DNA from: Candidatus Buchananbacteria bacterium
Lineage (GTDB): Bacteria > Patescibacteriota > Patescibacteriia > 2-01-FULL-39-33
Length of the DNA: 32,703 nt
NCBI GenBank assembly: GCA_903907165.1
Contig: CAIVNC010000015.1
Span: 1 to 32,703 of the forward strand
Direction of reading: 5' to 3'
Every line of letters begins with the position of its first letter. Position 1 is the first letter of the stretch. The position numbers were made by a program, and so were the translations under genes. Below the pieces are notes generated by a model. The model was not told where the DNA came from and ran no database searches. It saw only the letters and a program-made list of their open reading frames with translations. Below, piece after piece: positions 25,679-32,703 of the stretch.

Positions 25679-26926
25679 TTATTCACTTAGATATTTTCTT
25701 CCTTTTAAACTATCAGGAAAATATTCCTGATCTTCTTTGTAATCGTGATCGGGACTATATTTATAATCCTTGCCGTAACCAAGCTTTTTCATGAACTTAG
25801 TTGGCGCATTGCGCAAATGAATCGGCACGGGCTGATCCATGGTTTCTTTAACATCCTTGACCACTTCGCCGTAAGCGCGATAAAGCTCGTTGCTTTTTTT
25901 GCATTTGGCGAGATAGACAACAATTTGAGCCAAAATTACATTACATTCTGGCATGCCAATAAAGTGGCAAGCCTGATATCCCGCCACCGCCTGCTCCAAA
26001 GCGCGAGAATTGGCCAGGCCAATATCCTCAGAGGCAAAACGTACCATTCGCCTGGCGATATAGAGTGGATCTTCACCAGCCTCAAGCATTCTTCCGAGCC
26101 AATAAAGCGCCGCATCGGCATTACTGCCTCGCAGAGATTTGTGCAAGGCGGAAATAATATTGTAATGTTGGTCGCCACCTTTGTCGTACAAATGAGCCGA
26201 ACGCTGAAGCGAATCTTTGATTTTATCTTTACTTAATTTGATTATACCAGATTTTGTCCGAGTTGTCGCCTTTACTGCCAATTCTAGAACATTTAGAGCT
26301 GTTCGCGCATCGCCATTGGCGAGCATGGCCAAATATTTCAAAACTTCTTCGTCGGCCTGAACTTTGTAATCGCCTAGTCCACGCTCGCGATCACCTATCG
26401 CCATGGCCAAAATTTTGAGCAGATCTTTTTCTTCCAATTGATTCAAAATAAAAACTCGCGACCGCGACAATAAAGCTGAATTAACTTCAAAACTCGGATT
26501 TTCAGTTGTCGCTCCAATTAGAGTCAGCGTACCTTTTTCCACATGATGCAAAAGTGCGTCTTGTTGCGATTTACTCCAACGATGAATTTCGTCAATAAAT
26601 AAAATTGTTCTTTGATTGTGGAATTTTGAGCGGTCTTCAGCTTCCTTAATAACAGTACGCAACTCGGCCACGCCAGAAGTGACGGCGGAGAAAGAAACAA
26701 AAATCGAATTGGTCATCAAAGCAATTACCCGAGCAAGCGTTGTCTTGCCAGTGCCCGGCGGTCCCCAAAAAATCATCGAGGGAATTTGATCGCTCTCAAC
26801 GAGCTGGCGAAAAAATTTCTTTTTACCAACTAAATCACTCTGGCCGACAAATTCGTCCAGATTTCTTGGCCTCATTCTTTCAGCTAGAGGCGCGTTGATA
26901 TTATTTTTTTGATCAAATAAATCCAT
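25679..26926 (-). CDS. rarA: replication-associated recombination protein A (RarA/MgsA), AAA+ ATPase
   Basis: PLAERMRPRNLDEFVGQ...WGPPGTGKTTLARVIA...GATTENPSFEVNSALLSR. Confidence 0.96.
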   Translation of the reverse strand: MDLFDQKNNINAPLAERMRPRNLDEFVGQSDLVGKKKFFRQLVESDQIPSMIFWGPPGTGKTTLARVIALMTNSIFVSFSAVTSGVAELRTVIKEAEDRSKFHNQRTILFIDEIHRWSKSQQDALLHHVEKGTLTLIGATTENPSFEVNSALLSRSRVFILNQLEEKDLLKILAMAIGDRERGLGDYKVQADEEVLKYLAMLANGDARTALNVLELAVKATTRTKSGIIKLSKDKIKDSLQRSAHLYDKGGDQHYNIISALHKSLRGSNADAALYWLGRMLEAGEDPLYIARRMVRFASEDIGLANSRALEQAVAGYQACHFIGMPECNVILAQIVVYLAKCKKSNELYRAYGEVVKDVKETMDQPVPIHLRNAPTKFMKKLGYGKDYKYSPDHDYKEDQEYFPDSLKGRKYLSE

Positions 26927-26977
26927 AGCCCTATTTTACTACTATAAGATGTTTATATCAAATAAAGATTAAGAAAT

Positions 26978-27006
26978 AAAAAAAGCCGCGAAAACATATC
27001 GCGGCG
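26978..27006 (-). terminator. intrinsic terminator of the GC-rich orphan gene
   Basis: Minus strand GCCGCG-atatgtttt-CGCGGCTTTTTT. Confidence 0.85.
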
Positions 27007-27045
27007 TGAAACGGGGAGGTCTTTGTTGATGACAATGAACAACGG

Positions 27046-27549
27046 TTATTTGAGAGGAGCTGTGGGCGCCTCGGGATCACAATGTTCCGGCTTTTTCTCG
27101 GGGGAATTGTCGCCGTCGGGCTTTTCCTCGGAGTCTTCCGATTCACTGCCACAACTGCAGCAGCCGATCACCACCATGTCCATGCTGATTTCCCTCGGCA
27201 TCATGACTGCCATCCAGTTGCGACAGATCACGATATCGCCAGTCGGAGGTTTTTTCCAGTTGAACTGTTGGCAGATCGCCATATCCAACATGAGATCGGC
27301 AATACCCTTTTTAATCCGCAAGGAACGGTAGCCCGACTCGTCGGGCTTGGGTCCAAGCTCCTTGATCTTGAAATCCATGAACTGCATGTAGGCAAAGAGT
27401 CTTTTGATCCACTCATTGCCATCAACCCTGCCGATGACCGTGGATCCCTCGGGCGCTTCGGTGTCCGGCTCCTGCATAGCCGCCAGGCTGAATTTCGAGA
27501 TTTCTTCGAGCAAGGCGATCCAGTCTTGATAAGTTCCCAAATGACTCAT
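27046..27549 (-). CDS. GC-rich orphan hypothetical protein with CCxC and acidic/Pro tail
   Basis: Open from ATG at 27549 (track extends to a TTG at 27564); promoter, G-rich RBS-like stretch and terminator on the same strand. Confidence 0.65.
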   Translation of the reverse strand: MSHLGTYQDWIALLEEISKFSLAAMQEPDTEAPEGSTVIGRVDGNEWIKRLFAYMQFMDFKIKELGPKPDESGYRSLRIKKGIADLMLDMAICQQFNWKKPPTGDIVICRNWMAVMMPREISMDMVVIGCCSCGSESEDSEEKPDGDNSPEKKPEHCDPEAPTAPLK

Positions 27550-27602
27550 ATTAGCATCCCCCAATAATAGAATGTACCTACAATGGTTGAAACCATCATC
27601 TC

Positions 27603-27631
27603 TTTATAGCAAATATAATCATTTTTGTCAA
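27603..27631 (-). promoter_or_regulatory. minus-strand promoter (TTGACA, 17 nt, TATAAA)
   Basis: Plus-strand TGTCAA 27626-27631 and TTTATA 27603-27608. Confidence 0.7.
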
Positions 27632-27644
27632 ATATCAAACCTTA

Positions 27645-27673
27645 TTGACAAAAATCCAGACTTCCCATATACT
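27645..27673 (+). promoter_or_regulatory. marR operon promoter (TTGACA, 17 nt, TATACT)
   Basis: Read directly. Confidence 0.75.
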
Positions 27674-27701
27674 TAGACTATCTAACTATTTCAAAGTCTA
27701 A
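27673..27701. promoter_or_regulatory. inverted repeat TTAGACT-N15-AGTCTAA, putative MarR operator
   Basis: Overlaps the end of the -10 and the likely start site of the marR operon. Confidence 0.55.
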
Positions 27702-27711
27702 TTTATTACTT

Positions 27712-28143
27712 ATGCCTAATAAAATCGACCATTTGATCTCGCTAATGTTTAATACTCGTCGCCTTATCAAGGAAAAGGCGGTCGAAGAAAGCAAAAACTC
27801 TCCCCTATCCATGATTCATCTGGAAAGCCTCCGTTTTATCACCGAAAAGAAAAATCCGACCATGAAAGAACTGGCCGACTATCTCGGAGTCACCGCTCCC
27901 ACCGCCACCTCACTGATAAACATCCTCATCAAAAATAAATACGTCAAAAGAGTCAGTGATAAAAATGACCGACGCATAACCAGGCTAAGCATTACCGCCG
28001 CCGGCAGAAAAAATGTTGAAATTAATGGCCAAAAAATCTGCGAGAAAATGAAAATGGTTTTTGATCACCTAACCCAAGAAGAAATCAATCAGCTAACTAA
28101 AATATTAGAAAAAATTTACAGCTATCATCAAGCTAACAATTAA
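27712..28143 (+). CDS. MarR family transcriptional regulator
   Basis: Winged helix: TMKELADYLGVTAPTATSLINILIKNKYVKRVSDKNDRRITRLSITAAG. Confidence 0.93.
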   Translation: MPNKIDHLISLMFNTRRLIKEKAVEESKNSPLSMIHLESLRFITEKKNPTMKELADYLGVTAPTATSLINILIKNKYVKRVSDKNDRRITRLSITAAGRKNVEINGQKICEKMKMVFDHLTQEEINQLTKILEKIYSYHQANN

Positions 28144-28147
28144 ACCT

Positions 28148-29788
28148 ATGAAAAAGCCAAGTCTAAAAGTCATCATTATTGCCATCTTCGTTGCCATCCT
28201 AATCGGCGGCTCTGCCTGGGCAATAATTTCCCTGACTAACGTCCCGGGAAACAACTACCAAGAAACAACTGTTAGCCGCGCTACGGTTACTAAAGAGATT
28301 AAAGCTTACGGCCAAGTTAAGGCCGCTGAAGATGTTGATCTTGATCCAGAACGTTCTGGCAAAATAGTCTCCGCCAGCGTTAAAGTTGGCGACCAAGTCA
28401 AAGCTGGCCAAACTATCTTTGCTTTAGACAATTCTGACCTTGGAACTCAAATCCAACAAGCTCAAGCCAATTTACTTAGCGCTCAAGCTGGTATGGATCA
28501 GCTTCAAGCCGCTCTTGATGGCCAAAACAGCAAATTGCAAGACATGAAAAATGGTGCCAGACCAGAAGAGATTGCCATTAAGCAAGCTCAGCTAGATCAA
28601 GCTAAGAGCAATCTAAAAAGCCAATATGATAATACTCTCGTAGCTTTAAACGACGCTTATGCTAAGGCTGATCAAGCAATTCATCAAAACACTGATTATC
28701 TTTTTACCAACCCATCATCTGGCAACGCCAAACTAATTTTCCTGTCCTCCAATTCTCAATCTACCAGCGCCACAGAAAACGAAAGAAATCAGATAGAAGC
28801 AATTTTGAATAGCTGGAAATCAGATTTAACCAATGCCAAAAATAATCCCAGCCCAGAAAATATCGAGGCCATGATTAATCCTGACAAAACAAAATTAAAT
28901 ACTTTAAGAGACTATTTGGACGATCTTTTATTAGCTTTAAATAGTTCTGTTAGTGTCGATCCAACTGCTTTAGCTAATTATAAATTGGCCGTGAATACTT
29001 CTAAAACTTTGATCAATGCAGCAGCTGCTGAAGTTAATGCTCAAGACCAAGCCATCGCTGGTCAAAAGACAGCTCTACAAACTGCTCAGCAAGGCTACGA
29101 TCTTACAGTTGCTGGCTACACTCAAGACCAATTGGACGGCCAAGTCGCTCAGGTTAACGCCGCAGCTGCTAGCGTCAAAGGCCAACAAGCCAGAATTATG
29201 CAAGCTCAAGCTGCGCTCTCTAGTCTTGTAATTCAATCTTCAAAAAACGTTATTAAATCCCCCATTGACGGTATTATTTCCAAACAAGACGCTAAAGTTG
29301 GCGAAATCGCTTTACCAAACGTTCCTTTAGCTAGTGTCATGAGTAATGCTAAATTTCAGATAGAAGCTAGAGTTTCTGAAAACGATTTGCCAAATATCAA
29401 CATCGGCGACTCTGCCAATGTAACTTTAGACGCTTACGGCGACAATCAAATTTTTAGCGCCAAAATTATTTCTAAAGATCCAGCCGAAACAATCAGCGGT
29501 GGAGTAGCTAGCTACAAGATTGATTTACAATTTGATAACAATAACGACTTGATCAAATCTGGCATGAACGCTACTGTCAAAATCTCTGCCGGCCAAAAAG
29601 ATAATGTTTTGTCTTTGCCAGAAGCTTCCATTATAAAAGAAGACAATAAATATTACGTTATGAAAGACCTAAATGGTAATTCAGTTAAAACCGAAGTAAC
29701 CATCGGCCTCAAAGGTTCAAATGGCTTATGGGAAATCGTCGGTGGCCTAAACGAAGGCGATAAGATTATTAATTTCTCCAGCAAATAA
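28148..29788 (+). CDS. HlyD/RND-type periplasmic adaptor-like (membrane fusion) protein
   Basis: N-terminal TM, lipoyl-like halves (GKIVSASVKVGDQVKAGQTIFALDN / IKSPIDGIISKQDAKVGE), long coiled-coil. Confidence 0.9.
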   Translation: MKKPSLKVIIIAIFVAILIGGSAWAIISLTNVPGNNYQETTVSRATVTKEIKAYGQVKAAEDVDLDPERSGKIVSASVKVGDQVKAGQTIFALDNSDLGTQIQQAQANLLSAQAGMDQLQAALDGQNSKLQDMKNGARPEEIAIKQAQLDQAKSNLKSQYDNTLVALNDAYAKADQAIHQNTDYLFTNPSSGNAKLIFLSSNSQSTSATENERNQIEAILNSWKSDLTNAKNNPSPENIEAMINPDKTKLNTLRDYLDDLLLALNSSVSVDPTALANYKLAVNTSKTLINAAAAEVNAQDQAIAGQKTALQTAQQGYDLTVAGYTQDQLDGQVAQVNAAAASVKGQQARIMQAQAALSSLVIQSSKNVIKSPIDGIISKQDAKVGEIALPNVPLASVMSNAKFQIEARVSENDLPNINIGDSANVTLDAYGDNQIFSAKIISKDPAETISGGVASYKIDLQFDNNNDLIKSGMNATVKISAGQKDNVLSLPEASIIKEDNKYYVMKDLNGNSVKTEVTIGLKGSNGLWEIVGGLNEGDKIINFSSK

Positions 29789-29789
29789 T

Positions 29790-30440
29790 ATGGAAAATAC
29801 TCAAAAAAAATCCCCTGCCATGTTCTGGCAGAAAAATAAAAAAACAATTATCAGAGCCTTAATCAGTCTTGTCGTTCTAGTGGCTATCGGTGCGTTTATT
29901 TATTTAAAATTCATTCCTAAAACTATCTACATTGAGAAATCTCAAATCAGTGCTGATCAGATTGACCTTTCTGTTAAAGTTCCTGGCGTCTTGCAAGAAA
30001 CCATGGTTAATCCTGGAGATATTGTTTCAGAAAATACTATCGTCGCTAAAGTTGGCGATCAATTAATCAAAACCACTTCTGGTGGAGAAATTATTGCTGT
30101 TCATAATGACATCGGCAAAATATTTAATCCTGGAGAAGTTATTATTTCTATGATCGACCGCAATGAACTAAGAGTTGTTGGACAGATTCAAGAAACCAAG
30201 GGTTTAAGTAAAATTAAAATCGGTCAAAAAGTTTTATTTAAAGTAGATGCTTTTGGCGGTAAAAAATATTACGGCATTGTCGATGAAATCAGTCCGACTT
30301 CCCATGACACTGGCATTGCCTTTAACATTTCCGACAAGCGCGAAACCAAAGAATTTGATATCAAGGTTCGTTTTAATATCGACGCCTATCCAGAATTAAG
30401 CAATGGCATGTCTGCCAAAATTTGGGTTTACGAAAATTAA
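29790..30440 (+). CDS. second, shorter HlyD/EmrA-like secretion protein
   Basis: N-terminal TM and barrel-sandwich/beta-barrel-like segment (VPGVLQETMVNPGDIVSENTIVAKVGDQ). Confidence 0.8.
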   Translation: MENTQKKSPAMFWQKNKKTIIRALISLVVLVAIGAFIYLKFIPKTIYIEKSQISADQIDLSVKVPGVLQETMVNPGDIVSENTIVAKVGDQLIKTTSGGEIIAVHNDIGKIFNPGEVIISMIDRNELRVVGQIQETKGLSKIKIGQKVLFKVDAFGGKKYYGIVDEISPTSHDTGIAFNISDKRETKEFDIKVRFNIDAYPELSNGMSAKIWVYEN

Positions 30441-30449
30441 TTTAACTTC

Positions 30450-31949
30450 ATGTCAGACACCATAGAATCAAAAGGCAATCTCAAGTGGTGGATTCTTTTT
30501 ACAGTTATCATCGGTACTTTTCTTGGCCGTCTAGATCAAACTATCGTCGGTCTCGCCCTGCCAAAGATCATGAACGATTTTGGTATCACTATCACTTCTG
30601 CCGCCTGGATCACCACTGCCTACATTATTGCTAACGCTGTTTTCGTTCCTATTTGGGGTAAATTAGGCGATATTTTGGGTCGTAAAAAAATCTACATCTT
30701 AGGATTTTCTATTTTTATCGTCGGCTCAGTCCTTTGCGCCCTGGCTTGGAATTTACAATCGATGGTAGTTTTTAGAATCATTCAAGCTATTGCTGGTTCC
30801 GCCGACTATCCAACGGCTATGGCCATTATCGCCATTACTTTCAAAGAAGGTAAAGAAAGAGCTCAAGCTCTTGGCATCTGGTCTTCATCTTTTGCTGCGG
30901 CTGCTGTTTTTGGCCCACTGATTGGCGGACCACTGATCGATAACTTTAGCTGGCAATCAGTTTTTATGATCAACCTTCCAGTTGGTATTATTGGACTCAT
31001 CATGGCTCTGATTTTTATTCACGAATCCAAATCTGAAGAAAAAGAAAGACCGGCCTTCGACTGGGTGGGAGCTCTTGTCTTAGGCATCTCCCTCGCTTCT
31101 TTAGTCTTAGTCTTGGATAAAGGTATCGATTGGGGTTGGATGTCACTAAAAAGCTGGATCGCCTATGTTGTAACTGCCGTTGCTACTGGTGTTTTTATTT
31201 TGATAGAAAAAAGACACAAGGCTCCTATCGTTGATCTTAAATTTTTCAAAAATAAAAATTTCGTTACTGGTCTAGTTAATAACTTTGTGATTTTCATGGG
31301 CATGATGGGTTGTGTTTATCTCATTCCAATTTTTGCTCAAACTTTTCTCGGCTTCAACGCCACCAAAACCGGTCAACTTTTTATTCCAATGGCTGCAGCC
31401 ATGATGATCGCCGCCCCACTTGGTGGCAGTCTCACTGGCAAATTCAAACCGAAATACATTATTTTTGTCAGCTCGATTTTCGCTTCTATTGGGATTTATC
31501 TTTTCTCTTTTGTGGAAGCAAAATCTGGAGTACTTGATATTATTATTCCATTATCAATCATGGCTTTCGGCATGGGTTTTGGTATGGCTCAACGCACCGC
31601 CGTTATTTCCAATTCCGTACCCAAGGAAGAAATTGGTAGTGCCTCATCCGTTCTAGCTTTAACGAGAAACATCGCCGGTGCTTTTGGCATTGCGCTTTTT
31701 GGCACAATTTTAACCAGTGCCATGAAAACTCATGCTATAGACCTATCTCATTCAACAACTATCAATACACTAACTCCGTCCATTTTCCGAGAAGTCGTTG
31801 GCCTCATCACCCTTCAAGCACAAATTTTGTCTTACCGCACGGTTTTCACTTGGTCAGCAATTATTGTTTTCTGTGGTTCGTTCTTGTCATTGTTTATAAA
31901 TCCTCCGATCAGAAAAATGGCCAAGGAAGATGAGATTTTTATTGAATAA
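30450..31949 (+). CDS. MFS transporter, DHA2/EmrB-QacA type
   Basis: LDQTIVGLALPKIMNDFGIT...WITTAYIIANAVFVPIWGKLGDILGRKK; 14-TM-like hydrophobicity. Confidence 0.95.
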   Translation: MSDTIESKGNLKWWILFTVIIGTFLGRLDQTIVGLALPKIMNDFGITITSAAWITTAYIIANAVFVPIWGKLGDILGRKKIYILGFSIFIVGSVLCALAWNLQSMVVFRIIQAIAGSADYPTAMAIIAITFKEGKERAQALGIWSSSFAAAAVFGPLIGGPLIDNFSWQSVFMINLPVGIIGLIMALIFIHESKSEEKERPAFDWVGALVLGISLASLVLVLDKGIDWGWMSLKSWIAYVVTAVATGVFILIEKRHKAPIVDLKFFKNKNFVTGLVNNFVIFMGMMGCVYLIPIFAQTFLGFNATKTGQLFIPMAAAMMIAAPLGGSLTGKFKPKYIIFVSSIFASIGIYLFSFVEAKSGVLDIIIPLSIMAFGMGFGMAQRTAVISNSVPKEEIGSASSVLALTRNIAGAFGIALFGTILTSAMKTHAIDLSHSTTINTLTPSIFREVVGLITLQAQILSYRTVFTWSAIIVFCGSFLSLFINPPIRKMAKEDEIFIE

Positions 31950-31965
31950 CAAACAGAAAAACCCG

Positions 31966-31990
31966 CTATACTCCTAGCGGGTTTTTTATT
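31966..31990 (+). terminator. intrinsic terminator after MFS gene
   Basis: ACCCGCTA-tactcc-TAGCGGGTTTTTT. Confidence 0.85.
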
Positions 31991-32018
31991 TGACTTTTTC
32001 CTCAAAATGGTCTATAAT
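31990..32018 (+). promoter_or_regulatory. promoter for pflB (TTGACT, 17 nt, TATAAT)
   Basis: Read directly. Confidence 0.7.
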
Positions 32019-32113
32019 TAAAGGACAAAAATCAAAAAAATGAGTTAAAAACTCCAAGCCAAAAGTGCGTGGTTTTTAATTTCTCTAAAATTGTTAATAA
32101 TAAAGTCAAAAAT

Positions 32114-32703
32114 ATGGCATCAGAACTCAAATCCGGAGCATGGCAGAATTCCATCGACGTCCGCGACTTCATTTATCAAAACATCACTTCCTACGACGGC
32201 GATGATTCTTTCTTGGTCGGTCCGACAGAAAAAACTGAAAAAGTTTGGACGGCCTGCAAAGAATTAATCAAACAAGAAATTGCTAACGGCGGAGTTCTCG
32301 ATATCGATACCGAAACTATTTCTAATATCACTAGCCATAGACCTGGTTATATTCAAAAAGAATTGGAAACTATTGTCGGCTTGCAAACAGACGCCCCACT
32401 CAAACGCGCTGTCAAACCATTTGGCGGTGTTCGCGTGGTTGAAAAAGCTTGCGAAGAAAACGGTCGCAAACTCAATCCAGAAATCAGCAAAATTTGTAAC
32501 GAATATCGCAAGACTCACAACGACGGAGTTTTTGATGCCTACTCTGAAGAAATCCGCGCTTATCGCTCCGCTCATGTTATCACGGGACTTCCAGATAATT
32601 ATGCTCGCGGAAGAATTATCGGCGATTATAGACGCATTGCTCTTTACGGTATCGATAAATTAATCGAAGCCAAAGAAAACGACAAGAAACATTTGCTCGG
32701 TGA
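32114..32703 (+). CDS. pflB: pyruvate formate-lyase (formate C-acetyltransferase), 5' part, truncated by window end
   Basis: Own translation MASELKSGAWQNSIDVRDFIYQNITSYDGDDSFLVGPTEKT...GLPDNYARGRIIGDYRRIALYGIDKLI; absent from ORF track because it has no stop in the window. Confidence 0.93.
   Translation, partial: MASELKSGAWQNSIDVRDFIYQNITSYDGDDSFLVGPTEKTEKVWTACKELIKQEIANGGVLDIDTETISNITSHRPGYIQKELETIVGLQTDAPLKRAVKPFGGVRVVEKACEENGRKLNPEISKICNEYRKTHNDGVFDAYSEEIRAYRSAHVITGLPDNYARGRIIGDYRRIALYGIDKLIEAKENDKKHLLG

Noticed and set aside
25745-26236. 163-aa plus-strand ORF inside rarA
   Set aside because: Antisense to conserved RarA coding sequence.
27082-27567. 161-aa plus-strand ORF opposite the GC-rich orphan gene
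   Set aside because: His/Arg/Phe-rich antisense-like translation; promoter, ATG, G-rich RBS-like stretch and terminator all support the minus strand.
32019-32113. ZTP (pfl) riboswitch upstream of pflB
   Set aside because: Leader lacks the conserved pfl-motif core sequences I would expect; only a simple AT-rich inverted repeat is seen.
1-32703. CRISPR array, tRNA/rRNA genes, transposase genes
   Set aside because: No regularly spaced direct repeats, no cloverleaf or rRNA sequence and no transposase/integrase ORF recognised by reading; a tRNAscan/minced run would be needed to exclude them fully.

Overview
This window looks like an AT-rich bacterial chromosome segment. Gene content and style (many small proteins, TSP3-type Ca-binding surface repeats, reduced core metabolism, dispersed palindromic repeats) suggest Patescibacteria/CPR, but that is an inference and no phylogeny was run. 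Left part (+ strand): HTH regulator with a perfect palindromic operator, secE-nusG-rplK-rplA (with a probable L1 autoregulatory leader before rplA), and a deoxypyrimidine cluster: dCMP deaminase, a P-loop NMP kinase, a thymidylate kinase with a degenerate Walker A, a TSP3/YkuD L,D-transpeptidase, and a single ORF fusing thymidylate kinase to ThyX. This is followed by an unannotated unit of three tiny ORFs with a consensus promoter, gatB and hypotheticals. Middle part (- strand): miaB-miaA, a membrane-anchored single-AAA Clp-like ATPase, a large Cys-rich surface protein, dnaE, an HtrA/PDZ homologue that appears to lack the whole catalytic triad, membrane proteins, queH, a NUDIX protein, rarA and a GC-rich orphan gene. 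Right part (+ strand): MarR, two HlyD-type adaptors, a DHA2/EmrB-type MFS transporter and the start of pflB. Most notable: (1) the Tmk-ThyX fusion with a strong internal ribosome-binding site at the junction, (2) the tiny-ORF unit at 7567-8186, (3) a nested ~132-bp hairpin element at 24473-24604, half of which recurs at the left window edge, (4) the HtrA pseudoprotease, and (5) the Walker-A-lysine-less thymidylate kinase. No tRNA, rRNA, CRISPR array or transposase was recognised.
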